Source: WQXF01 sp031553615 (GTDB taxonomy: Bacteria > Bacillota > Clostridia > Christensenellales > Aristaeellaceae). Taken from it: 32,364 bases of DNA. Location of the stretch: contig JAVBLJ010000060.1 in assembly GCA_031553615.1 (NCBI GenBank), positions 1 through 32,364 of the forward strand, given 5' to 3'. The notes beneath the pieces were generated by a model that worked only from the letters and a program-made list of their open reading frames with translations, made no database searches and was not told the DNA's origin. A program made the translations under genes and the position numbers. Of the stretch, positions 24,851 to 32,323 are shown piece by piece (within the stretch, counting starts at the first letter, position 1; every line of letters begins with the position of its first letter).

Positions 24851-24878
24851 ATACAAATGAAACAGGGAGGATACCGCC

Positions 24879-25331
24879 ATGAGCACCACGACCAAGGCAT
24901 TTGAAAAGAAGGACCTCGCCTACTGCGGCCTGTACTGCCCCCAATGCTCCTTCAAGACCGCGAATGAGGTGGGCGACCGTTGCCACCTGTCCGGCATGCC
25001 CGCCGATTACGCCCGTATGTGCGAGCGTCCGCTGGAGGAGCTGGCCTGCGGCGGCTGCAAGACCGATGACGACAACGATTGCGCCATGAAGCAGTGCGCC
25101 CAGGGCAAGGCATACGATTCCTGCGCGGATTGCGACGACTTCCCCTGCGCGAATCTGCAGGAGTTTGGCGCGGATGGCGCACCTCACCACGCGCAAGCGC
25201 TGCGCAACTTAACCGACATTCGTGAGCGCGGCGTGGAGGCATGGTTCGCCGACACGGCAAAGGAGCTGGCCTGCGCCTGCGGCAAGCGGCAATCGTGGTA
25301 TCACCGCTGCGGTTGCGAGCATGCACTATGA
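24879..25331 (+). CDS. DUF3795-type cysteine-rich protein
   Basis: The 150-residue protein has a run of Cys motifs: LAYCGLYCPQCSF near 13-25, then GDRC near residue 35, a CGGCKTDDDNDCAM segment near 57-70, and CADCDDFPCANL near 82-93, ending in CACGKRQSWYHRCGC. This spacing is typical of DUF3795 proteins, which probably bind zinc or an iron-sulfur cluster; no activity is established. The ATG at 24879 has GGGAGG upstream. The stop overlaps the start of the kinase-GNAT gene as ATGA (25328-25331), indicating translational coupling. Confidence 0.85.
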   Translation: MSTTTKAFEKKDLAYCGLYCPQCSFKTANEVGDRCHLSGMPADYARMCERPLEELACGGCKTDDDNDCAMKQCAQGKAYDSCADCDDFPCANLQEFGADGAPHHAQALRNLTDIRERGVEAWFADTAKELACACGKRQSWYHRCGCEHAL

Positions 25332-26371
25332 CGACACTGCACTTTATGGTGGGCCTGCCGTGCAGCGGCAAGACCACCCGAGCCCGCGAGCTGGAGCGCG
25401 AGCACAACGCGCTCCGGCTCACCCCCGATGAGTGGCATCTGCGCTTCTTTGGCGATGATACCCTGGCCCCCGAGCACGACAAGCGCCACGATTCCGTCGA
25501 GGCGGTGATGTGGGAGGTGGCCGTGCGCGCGCTGGCGCTGGGCTGCGATGTGATCATCGATTTCGGCCTGTGGTCGGCCCAGGAGCGCGCCGAGTTTTTG
25601 GAGCGCGGACGCAGCCTGGGCGTGATGGTGCGCTTTCACTATATGGAAGCGCCCGCCGAGGTGCTGTATCACCGGCTCGAGGAGCGCAACCGCGCACGGA
25701 GCGGCGGCACCTTTACGATTCCAAGAGAAGAGATGGCGCGCTACATCGGGCTGTTTGAAGTGCCCACGGACGAGGAGAGAGCGCAGGATGAATGGAATAC
25801 CTGCGCGCAAGGCGGGACAATGATTTACTTTCAATCGAAGCATTTGCGCGTGCGTTCCATGATGGAAAGCGATATCGACGCGCTGCATCAGGGCTTTGCG
25901 GCGCAGGGCTGGGAAGCTTCCAAGCCGCGCGCGCAGTTTGTGCGCTACCTTGCCCTGCAGGAGGAGAAGGCGCGAGATGTGCTGATCGCCGAATGGGAGG
26001 GACAGGCCGTAGGCTATGTGATGCTGGTTCCCCAGGCCGAGCAGGGGCCGTTTGCGGGGAAGGGCATCCCTGAAATCGTGGATTTCAATGTGCTGCAGGC
26101 CTTTCAGCGGCGTGGCATTGGCACCGCGCTCCTGGATGCCGCCGAGGATATTGCCCGGAGGAGCGCTGCGGCGGTGTCGCTGGGCGTTGGGCTATACGAG
26201 GGCTACGGCGCGGCCCAGCGCATGTACGCCCGGCGGGGCTATGTGCCCGATGGATCGGGCGCGTGGTACGACAATGCGCCGGTGGTGCCAGGCCAAGCTT
26301 ACCCGGCGGACGACAGCCTGGTGCTCTACCTCAGCAAGCGGCTCGGGCCGCACAGCACGGAAAAAGGCTGA
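25328..26371 (+). CDS. P-loop kinase - GNAT acetyltransferase fusion
   Basis: The 347-residue frame joins two domains without a stop. Residues 1-150 form a P-loop kinase of the AAA_33/zeta-toxin-like group: Walker A GLPCSGKT at 9-16, DVIIDFGLW near 74-82, and an Arg-rich lid near 116-124. Residues 165-347 form a GNAT N-acetyltransferase, with the acetyl-CoA loop QRRGIGTALLDAAE near 260-273. Substrates are unknown. An internal ATG at codon 165 has only a weak GGCGGG upstream, so a second protein from the same mRNA cannot be ruled out. The start at 25328 overlaps the DUF3795 stop. The longer frame from 25241 would read into that gene and is rejected. Confidence 0.82.
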   Translation: MTTLHFMVGLPCSGKTTRARELEREHNALRLTPDEWHLRFFGDDTLAPEHDKRHDSVEAVMWEVAVRALALGCDVIIDFGLWSAQERAEFLERGRSLGVMVRFHYMEAPAEVLYHRLEERNRARSGGTFTIPREEMARYIGLFEVPTDEERAQDEWNTCAQGGTMIYFQSKHLRVRSMMESDIDALHQGFAAQGWEASKPRAQFVRYLALQEEKARDVLIAEWEGQAVGYVMLVPQAEQGPFAGKGIPEIVDFNVLQAFQRRGIGTALLDAAEDIARRSAAAVSLGVGLYEGYGAAQRMYARRGYVPDGSGAWYDNAPVVPGQAYPADDSLVLYLSKRLGPHSTEKG

Positions 26372-26413
26372 GCCTGATACGCGATACGGTAGAAAGATTG
26401 CATGGAGGACGGC

Positions 26414-27493
26414 ATGAACGAAACTCTTCGTCAGCAATTGCTGGATAAAAATCAGCGCCTGATCGACATGGTGATCGAGCGCGTGAAGCGCGATTTTTCG
26501 CAGGATATCGTGCTCATTGGCCTCACCGGCTCGATCAACACCGAGGATTTTCATGAGCACAGCGATCTGGACCTCATTCTCGTGAACGATACGCCGCAGG
26601 GATGGGGCATCAGCCGATGCTTCCTGCTGGGCGAGGTGGGCTACGATATCTATTGCACGCCCTGGGAGCCGCGCCTGCGCGATGCATCGACCCTGGCAAG
26701 CCCGCACGTATCCAACCTGCTGGACATGCGAATTCTGTATTCCGCCGGGCCGGAGCACTTGGCAAAGTACCAGGCGCTTTGCCAGAATGCGCGCGATTTG
26801 CTGGCCCTGCCTATTGGCAAGGAGTGCCTGGAGCGCGCGCAGAAGCATATCGATTCCGCCAAGCAGAGTTTCGCCGATGCGCTGCTGGCGCGGGAGACCG
26901 GCCCGGTGCGCTACGCGGCGGGGATGGTGCTCTACCACGCGCTCAACGCCATCGTGAGCATGAACAACCGTTACATTACGCGCGGCATCAAGCGTTATCG
27001 GGAGCAACTGCTCGCCCTGCCGCATCTGCCCGAGGATTGCGGCGCGCTGTACGATGCGGTGATTGGCGCGAAAGATGTGGGCGCGCTGCGCGAGGCCGCG
27101 GAAAACCTGCTGCGCGCCACCGTCGCCCTGCACGGCAGGCTGACCGAAGCGCACGCGGCCAAGACCGCGCCCTCGGCGGAAAACCTGCGGGGCACCTACG
27201 AGGAGCTTTGGTGCAATTGCCGCAACAAGGTGAAAACCAGCGCCGAGGCGGGCGACGCATCGTACGCCTTCTTTGCCGCACTGGGCGCGCAGAACTACCT
27301 GGATGAGATGATCGAGGTGTGCGGTGCGCCTAAGTTTGACGTGATGACCGCATTCGACCCGGAGAAACTGGGCGCGTTCGGCCAGGCATTTGAACGCATG
27401 GTGGAGGAATACCGCGCACTCTACGATGCGGCGGGCCTCGCGGTGGATCGCTTCGATACCTTGGAGGAGCTCTACGCCGATTTTATGAAGTAA
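26414..27493 (+). CDS. Nucleotidyltransferase-fold protein
   Basis: The 359-residue protein has the minimal nucleotidyltransferase signature near its N-terminus: GLTGSINTED (36-45) followed by HSDLDLILV (49-57), with Asp51 and Asp53 as expected metal ligands. The rest is mainly helical and resembles substrate-binding domains of NTP-transferase proteins, such as aminoglycoside nucleotidyltransferase relatives. The substrate is not recognisable. I chose the ATG at 26414, which has GGAGG five bases upstream; an ATG at 26402 is also in frame. The stop TAA (27491-27493) coincides with the edge of the repeat element at 27493-27655, so the natural C-terminus could have been altered by insertion. Confidence 0.8.
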   Translation: MNETLRQQLLDKNQRLIDMVIERVKRDFSQDIVLIGLTGSINTEDFHEHSDLDLILVNDTPQGWGISRCFLLGEVGYDIYCTPWEPRLRDASTLASPHVSNLLDMRILYSAGPEHLAKYQALCQNARDLLALPIGKECLERAQKHIDSAKQSFADALLARETGPVRYAAGMVLYHALNAIVSMNNRYITRGIKRYREQLLALPHLPEDCGALYDAVIGAKDVGALREAAENLLRATVALHGRLTEAHAAKTAPSAENLRGTYEELWCNCRNKVKTSAEAGDASYAFFAALGAQNYLDEMIEVCGAPKFDVMTAFDPEKLGAFGQAFERMVEEYRALYDAAGLAVDRFDTLEELYADFMK

Positions 27494-27655
27494 TACCAAT
27501 TCCAATTGGGTTTTGCCAATAAGCCAGCGAGAGATTTTTACGTTCGGCTAGGAGTCCGAAGGAGGCGTAGCCAGCAGCTACGCTGACCGAGGCACGACAA
27601 CGCCGATAGGATAAAGATCCGCTGGATTGTGCCAAAACGTAGTTGGAATGGGTAT
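27493..27655 (+). mobile_element. MITE-like element, copy 1 (163 bp)
   Basis: Imperfect terminal inverted repeats, ATACCAATTCCAATT at the left and the complement of ATACCCATTCCAACT at the right, bound a 163-bp unit. The unit recurs in reverse orientation at 32161-32323 with only scattered differences. It carries internal hairpins, for instance GCGTAGC, five bases, GCTACGC, and no open frame. It fits a non-autonomous miniature element. No clear target-site duplication can be read. It begins on the stop codon of the nucleotidyltransferase gene. Confidence 0.85.
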
Positions 27656-27757
27656 ATTACGGCTCCTCCTAGGCTTGCTCGGGTATTTTGCGGCTCTTTC
27701 TCCGCGATCTATCTCCAGAAACCAAACGAGAAATCGTATAACCCAGGTGCCTTTCGA

Positions 27758-27783
27758 GCTGCTGCGGCTTCGCGGCGGCTTTT
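27758..27783 (+). terminator. Possible terminator upstream of the oxidoreductase gene
   Basis: GCTGCTGCG, loop GCTT, CGCGGCGGC (nine pairs, two G-T), then TTTT. It lies in the gap 27656-27905, which otherwise shows no gene and no good promoter. Confidence 0.45.
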
Positions 27784-27905
27784 GTGCGCATTGGGCCAAG
27801 CGCGCTTTGAGGAATGAAGAAGGAATGAACCGGGCGCGGCGTGGCACACTAACGCGGAATTGTGAATTGCTGAACGGTAATTTTTTGCGCGGGAGGCGGC
27901 CGGAG

Positions 27906-29354
27906 ATGGGCGGAACGAGGAAGAGGAGTGCCGTGTCGCTCTGGAGCGCCACTGCGCGGTTTCCCGAAAGAGCGCCGCTGGAGGGCGACCGGCGCACGGG
28001 GGTGCTCGTCATTGGCGGCGGGCTAACCGGCGTGCTGTGCGCGCATCTGCTGCGCGCGGCGGGCGTGCCCTATCTACTGGTGGAGGCCAACCGGATCGGC
28101 GGCGGCGTGACCGGCCACACCACCGCGAAGGTGACGCTGCTGCACGGTCTGCGGTACGAGTCGCTCTGCCGGGCCTCGCAGGATCGGGCGGCCCAATACC
28201 TGTGGGCGCAGCGGCTGGCCTTGGCTGAATACCGGCGGCTGGGCGCGGTGATCGATTGCGAGTATACCCAGCAGGATGCCTTCGTGTACGCGCGGGATAG
28301 CGCGCACGGCCCGCTGCGCGAGGTGGAGGCGCTGCGCGAACTGGGCGTGGATGCGGATTTTGCCGTGGATTTGCCCCTGCCGTTTGAGGTGGTCGGCGCG
28401 GTGCGCTGCCCGGGTCAGGCGCGGGTGCACCCGCTTAAGCTGCTGGGTGCGCTGGCCGCTCCGCTCGCGGTGTACGAGCGCACGCCGGTGCTCGAAATCG
28501 AAGGCGAGGTGGCGGTTACGCCGCGGGCGCGCATCCGCGCCGAAAAGGTGATCTTCGCTTGCCATTATCCGTTTGTGGATTCGTGCGGCGGGTATTTTTT
28601 GAAGCAATATCAGCACCGGTCGTATACGCTGGCGCTGGAGGGTGCACCGGTGCTGGAGGGCATGTACGTCGATGCCCGGGAAAACGGGCTTTCTCTGCGC
28701 ACGCAAGGCGGGTACCTGCTGCTGGGCGGAGGAGATCACCGCACCGGAAAGCGGGGCGGCGGATACGAGGTGCTGCGCGCCTTTGCCGCCACCCATTACC
28801 CGCAGGCGCGCGAGCGCTTCGCCTGGGCCGCCCAAGATTGCATGACGCTCGATGGCCTGCCCTACATCGGCGGGTATTCGCCCAGCCGACCCAATTGGTA
28901 TGTGGCGACCGGGTTCCAGAAGTGGGGCATGACCAACGCCATGGCGGCGGCGCTGCTGCTGCGCGATCGGGTGCTGGGCGAGAGCCCCGCCTGGGCCGAG
29001 GTGTTCGATCCGGCGCGCGCCCCCCGCTTGGTCGGGCTGGCGGCGCAGAGCGCGCAGGCTGCGCTGGGTTACCTCACCCCCACGGCGCACCGGTGCACCC
29101 ATCTGGGCTGCGGATTGCGCCGAAATACCCAGGAGGGCACGCTGGATTGCCCCTGCCATGGCTCGCGCTTTTCGGAAAGCGGCGCGGTGCTCGACGGCCC
29201 CGCGACCAAGCCGCTGCCCACCAAGCAGGAAAAAGCTCCCGGAGGGGGCTCTGCGAAGAAGGCGCCGAATAATCCGACGAACAGGCCGCCCCCAAAGCCG
29301 CCGAATACGCAGCCGGATACCTCCCGCAACGGTGCGGAGGGGGTGCGCCCATGA
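27906..29354 (+). CDS. FAD-dependent oxidoreductase with C-terminal Rieske motif
   Basis: The 482-residue protein has an N-terminal FAD fold (VIGGGLTGVLCAHLL at 35-49, ending motif FQKWGMTNAMAAALLL near 346-361) of the DAO/YhfW type, then a Rieske [2Fe-2S] segment. Ligands are Cys397 and His399 (CTHLGC) and Cys415 and His418 (CPCHGSRF). The usual strands before CTHLGC in YhfW-type Rieske domains appear to be missing: only about 25 residues separate the oxidoreductase end from the motif. After GPATKPLP (438), a 44-residue Pro-, Lys- and Asn-rich tail follows. The ATG at 27906 has GGGAGG upstream. The stop overlaps the next start as ATGA. Substrate unknown. Confidence 0.86.
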   Translation: MGGTRKRSAVSLWSATARFPERAPLEGDRRTGVLVIGGGLTGVLCAHLLRAAGVPYLLVEANRIGGGVTGHTTAKVTLLHGLRYESLCRASQDRAAQYLWAQRLALAEYRRLGAVIDCEYTQQDAFVYARDSAHGPLREVEALRELGVDADFAVDLPLPFEVVGAVRCPGQARVHPLKLLGALAAPLAVYERTPVLEIEGEVAVTPRARIRAEKVIFACHYPFVDSCGGYFLKQYQHRSYTLALEGAPVLEGMYVDARENGLSLRTQGGYLLLGGGDHRTGKRGGGYEVLRAFAATHYPQARERFAWAAQDCMTLDGLPYIGGYSPSRPNWYVATGFQKWGMTNAMAAALLLRDRVLGESPAWAEVFDPARAPRLVGLAAQSAQAALGYLTPTAHRCTHLGCGLRRNTQEGTLDCPCHGSRFSESGAVLDGPATKPLPTKQEKAPGGGSAKKAPNNPTNRPPPKPPNTQPDTSRNGAEGVRP

Positions 29355-30211
29355 GCGATGCACACGCCTCCTTCGAGGGCTGGTACTTCAAGCATCAATC
29401 GGCGGGTGGAACCCTGGCGATCATACCGGGCCGATCGGCCAACGCCGCCTTCATCCAGGTGATCATCGCCCATGGTGCAAACAGCGCTTCCTACAACGTG
29501 CCCTACGATCTCGCGCAGTACGAGCGCGAGCCGGGGTGCGTGCGCATCGGGGGCAGCAGCTTTTCGCTCAAGCGCATGCGGCTGGACATCCGGGGGCGAG
29601 GCATTGAGGTTGCCGGGGAGGTCACCTATCACCGGCGCACGCCGCCGCGCTCCGATATCATGGGCCCATTCCGCTTTTTGCCCATGGAGTGCCGCCACGG
29701 GTTGCTCAGCCTGCACCACGAGCTTTCGGGGGTGCTTTCGGTGAACGGGCGCGCCCTCGATTTTTCCGGGGGCATCGGGTACATCGAGAAGGATAGCGGG
29801 CGCGCATTTCCGCGCCGCTACGCCTGGGTGCAGTGCAACGACTTTGCGGAGAAGTGTTGCGTCACCCTGGCCGTTGCGGATATCCCGGTGGGCGGGCAGC
29901 ACACCTTTCGCGGCATGCTGTGCGCCGTGTGGTACCGGGGCGTGGAGCATCGGCTGGCTACTTACAACGGCGGGCGGGTGGTGGTCTGCACGCGCCAGCA
30001 TATCGTGATCCAGCGCGGGCGGCAGCGGCTGGAGGTGAAGCTGGCCGAACCGGGTGCGGCGCTGCCGCTCATGGCCCCCATGGGCGGAGGCATGAACCGC
30101 GTGATCCGCGAGAGCCCCGAGTGCCCCGCGCGTTTCCGATTCTTCTCCGGGGGCAAGCTGGTGTTCGATTTGGAGAGCGTGCGCGCCAGCAGCGAGTTTT
30201 GTGAGATATAG
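29351..30211 (+). CDS. Tocopherol cyclase-like family protein
   Basis: The 286-residue protein begins with FEGWYFKHQ and continues IIPGRSANAAFIQVI, the pattern of bacterial proteins annotated as tocopherol cyclase-like (Tocopherol_cycl domain). GIGYIEKDSGRAFPRRYAWV near 139-158 and the W/C-rich region after it are also typical. Bacteria of this group do not make tocopherol, so a different ligand, perhaps a lipid or prenyl compound, is likely; this is inference. It has no signal peptide. The start overlaps the stop of the FAD-Rieske oxidoreductase gene, so the two proteins are probably made together and may act in one pathway. Confidence 0.82.
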   Translation: MSDAHASFEGWYFKHQSAGGTLAIIPGRSANAAFIQVIIAHGANSASYNVPYDLAQYEREPGCVRIGGSSFSLKRMRLDIRGRGIEVAGEVTYHRRTPPRSDIMGPFRFLPMECRHGLLSLHHELSGVLSVNGRALDFSGGIGYIEKDSGRAFPRRYAWVQCNDFAEKCCVTLAVADIPVGGQHTFRGMLCAVWYRGVEHRLATYNGGRVVVCTRQHIVIQRGRQRLEVKLAEPGAALPLMAPMGGGMNRVIRESPECPARFRFFSGGKLVFDLESVRASSEFCEI

Positions 30212-30254
30212 GCGAGACATAAATGCGATAAGAAGGAATCGCCCCAGGGGCTAA

Positions 30255-30323
30255 AGAGGATTTCGCTCCTGCAGGAGCGACCAGGGGGCTTATCGCTCGC
30301 CCCCTGGACTCCTTCTCTGCGCA
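30255..30323. repeat. Composite REP-like palindromic repeat, copy 2
   Basis: Contains AGAGGATTT, the perfect palindrome TCGCTCCTGCAGGAGCGA (30263-30280), the hairpin CCAGGGGGC/GCCCCCTGG (30281-30307), then ACTCCTT and GCGCA. The first module is inverted relative to copy 1 at 38-140; the second has the same orientation. A further GCCCCAGGGGC palindrome lies at 30241-30251. Confidence 0.75.
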
Positions 30324-30362
30324 TCTGTAAAGTTTTGGGATGTAAATGCGCAGGTCCTTGAA

Positions 30363-30374
30363 CCGACCGGTCGG
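30363..30374. promoter_or_regulatory. Palindromic operator upstream of the epimerase promoter
   Basis: CCGACCGGTCGG is a perfect 12-base palindrome ending two bases before the -35 box. The ACCGACCGGTCGG form is common for TetR-family repressor sites. No TetR gene is in the window. Confidence 0.6.
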
Positions 30375-30375
30375 C

Positions 30376-30403
30376 TTGACACGGCGGCGCATTGTGCTAT
30401 CAT
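30376..30403 (+). promoter_or_regulatory. Promoter of the epimerase gene
   Basis: TTGACA (30376-30381), 16 bases, TATCAT (30398-30403), preceded by TGC for an extended -10. It lies about 40 bases before the start at 30446. Confidence 0.8.
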
Positions 30404-30445
30404 CTTAGCGTAGATATGCCGCATCAACCGATTGGAGGTTTTTTC

Positions 30446-31285
30446 ATGAAGCTAGGAGGAAGCATCTGTGCTCCGCACGCCCATGCCGGGGAATGGGGGG
30501 AGCTGCTGCGCGCATCGCGCTTTGCCGCCGTGCCTGCGCCCATCGATTGCTCCGCCGCCGCCGATCGCGTCCGCGATTATGTGGCCGAGGCCGCTCGCCA
30601 GGGCGTGACCATCGCCGAGGTGGGGGTGTGGCGCAACACCCTTGCGCCCGATGCCGCCGAGCGCGCCGCCGCGATCGACTACGCGCAGCGCCAGCTTGCC
30701 CTCGCCGAGGAGATCGGCGCGGGATGCTGCGTGAACATCGTTGGAGCGCGCGGGCCGCGCTGGGATGGCGCGTATGCCGACAACTACAGTCCCGATACCT
30801 ACGAGGCTATCGTGACCACGGTGCGCGGCATCATCGACGCGGTGAAGCCCACGCGCACCTTTTACACCATCGAGCCCATGCCCTGGATGGTGCCCGATGG
30901 CCCCGACGAGTATCTGCAGCTACTGCGCGACATCGACCGCCCGAGCTTCGCCGTGCACATGGATTTCGTGAACATGATCAACAGCCCAAAGCGCTTCCTG
31001 TTTGCGAACGATTTCATCGCCGAGTGCTTCCGCAAGCTGGGCGCGCACATCCGATCCTGCCACATCAAGGATGTCGCGTTCGATCCGCCCATGACCACCG
31101 TGCTGCGCGAGGTTGCGCCTGGACAGGGGCAACTCGATTACCGCGCGGTGGTGCGTACCATCGCCGCCGCGCTGCCCGCCGATGCGCCCGTGCTGCTGGA
31201 GCACATGGAGACCGATGCGCAGTACGCGCAGGCTTATGATTACGTGGCTGCGGCAGCCGCTGCCGAGGGCATCGCTATTCGCTAA
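30446..31285 (+). CDS. Sugar phosphate isomerase/epimerase (AP endonuclease 2 family TIM barrel)
   Basis: The 279-residue protein is a TIM barrel of the xylose-isomerase-like group. Metal-site candidates are Glu in FYTIEPMPW near 150, Asp in VHMDFVNM near 174, His in RSCHIKD near 205, and Glu in VLLEHME near 253. Substrate is unknown; related proteins isomerise or epimerise sugars, sugar phosphates or inositol derivatives. The ATG at 30446 has GGAGG at 30434-30438; the frame extends to 30392 but overlaps the promoter. It appears monocistronic, with a palindromic operator upstream that suggests repression by a TetR-type regulator. Confidence 0.88.
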   Translation: MKLGGSICAPHAHAGEWGELLRASRFAAVPAPIDCSAAADRVRDYVAEAARQGVTIAEVGVWRNTLAPDAAERAAAIDYAQRQLALAEEIGAGCCVNIVGARGPRWDGAYADNYSPDTYEAIVTTVRGIIDAVKPTRTFYTIEPMPWMVPDGPDEYLQLLRDIDRPSFAVHMDFVNMINSPKRFLFANDFIAECFRKLGAHIRSCHIKDVAFDPPMTTVLREVAPGQGQLDYRAVVRTIAAALPADAPVLLEHMETDAQYAQAYDYVAAAAAAEGIAIR

Positions 31286-31321
31286 AAGACCGCCTTGCCG
31301 GTGCATGAACACGGCAAGGCG
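31284..31321 (-). terminator. Hairpin between convergent genes, likely terminator
   Basis: CGCCTTGCCG (31291-31300) pairs with CGGCAAGGCG (31312-31321), a perfect 10 bp. On the minus strand it is followed by GTCTTTTAG, so it best fits the end of the ABC ATPase transcript; on the plus strand there is no T run. Confidence 0.6.
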
Positions 31322-31347
31322 AATCCGACGGGTTGCACCGCCGCGGC

Positions 31348-32097
31348 TTATTGCGAGAACCGCAGCGGCAGCTCCAGCCCGCAATGCTCCAGCAACGCCC
31401 GATCCTGCAGAAGCAGCCGCGCATCGCCCTCGGCGGCGACTTCGCCCTCCCGCAGGATGAGCACGCGCCCGCAGGTCTCCCATACCAGGTCCAGATCGTG
31501 GGAGGCAATGATCCGCGTCTGCGGCAGCCGCGTCAGTAGCGCGATCAGGTTGCGCCGCGCCCGCGGGTCCAGCGATGAGGAGGGCTCGTCCATCACCAGC
31601 AGCGCGGGGCGCATGGCCAGCACCGCCGCGATGGCGGCCAGCCGCTTTTCCCCGCCCGATAGCCGGTAGGGCGTGCGCTCCGCCAAGTGCCCAATGCCTG
31701 TGCATTCCAGCGCGTCGCTTACGGCGGCCTCGATCTCCGCGTCGCTCCAGCCGAGGTTGCGCGGCCCGAAGGCCACGTCGTCCCGTACCGTGGGGGTAAA
31801 AAGCTGATCGTCCGCATCCTGCAGCACTAGCCCCACCTCGCGGCGGATCAGCGCGGCGGTGGTGCGCTCCATCCGCTGTCCGCGCACGTGCAGCGAGCCC
31901 GCCGTGGGCAGCATCACCCCGGGCAGCAACTGCAGCAGCGTCGATTTGCCCGCGCCGTTTGCCCCCACCAGCCCCAACGATTCCCCTTCGCGTAGCGCGA
32001 AGCTCACCCCGCGCAGCGCAGTGCGCCCGTCGGGGTAGGTAAAATGCACCGCGTCCAGACGCAGCATTTCGGTGGGGGAGGGGTGAACTGGCTGCAT
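31348..32097 (-). CDS. ECF/CbiO-type ABC transporter ATPase
   Basis: The 249-residue protein has Walker A GANGAGKST, Q-loop VLQDADDQLF, signature LSGGEKRLA, Walker B LLVMDEPSSSLDP and H-loop ASHD. The Q-loop form and TYPDGRTALRGVSFALREGE start match CbiO/EcfA ATPases that power uptake of cobalt, nickel or vitamins with a membrane EcfT/CbiQ protein. The last region (about 220-249) is short for an EcfA. I chose the ATG at 32097 because AAGGAG precedes it; the frame runs to 32133. No membrane partner is in view; the sequence upstream is interrupted by the repeat element at 32161-32323, and partners may lie beyond it. Confidence 0.9.
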   Translation of the reverse strand: MQPVHPSPTEMLRLDAVHFTYPDGRTALRGVSFALREGESLGLVGANGAGKSTLLQLLPGVMLPTAGSLHVRGQRMERTTAALIRREVGLVLQDADDQLFTPTVRDDVAFGPRNLGWSDAEIEAAVSDALECTGIGHLAERTPYRLSGGEKRLAAIAAVLAMRPALLVMDEPSSSLDPRARRNLIALLTRLPQTRIIASHDLDLVWETCGRVLILREGEVAAEGDARLLLQDRALLEHCGLELPLRFSQ

Positions 32098-32160
32098 GGG
32101 TGATGCTCCTTGTGATTGCATTTTGGGTTGCATTTATGTCTGCTCCATAAGTGGTGTTTT

Positions 32161-32323
32161 ATACCCATTCCAACAACGTTTAGCCACAATCCAGCGGATC
32201 TTTATCCGATCGGCGTTGTCGTGCCTCGGTCAGCGTAGCTGCTGGCTACGCCTCCTTCGGACTCCTAGCCGAACGAAAAAATCTCTCGCTGGCTTATTGG
32301 CAATACCTAATTGGAATTGGTAT
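32161..32323 (-). mobile_element. MITE-like element, copy 2 (163 bp), inverted
   Basis: Same 163-bp unit as 27493-27655 in opposite orientation, with ends ATACCCATTCCAACA and the complement of ATACCAATTCCAATT. It lies 63 bases upstream of the ABC ATPase start. The differences from copy 1 are scattered substitutions, so the two copies are not a very recent duplication. No open frame or target-site duplication is seen. Confidence 0.85.

Noticed and set aside
27627..27905. Upstream extension of the FAD-Rieske frame to 27627
   Set aside because: It begins inside the MITE-like element and crosses a terminator-like hairpin; the ATG at 27906 has GGGAGG upstream and fits the family start.
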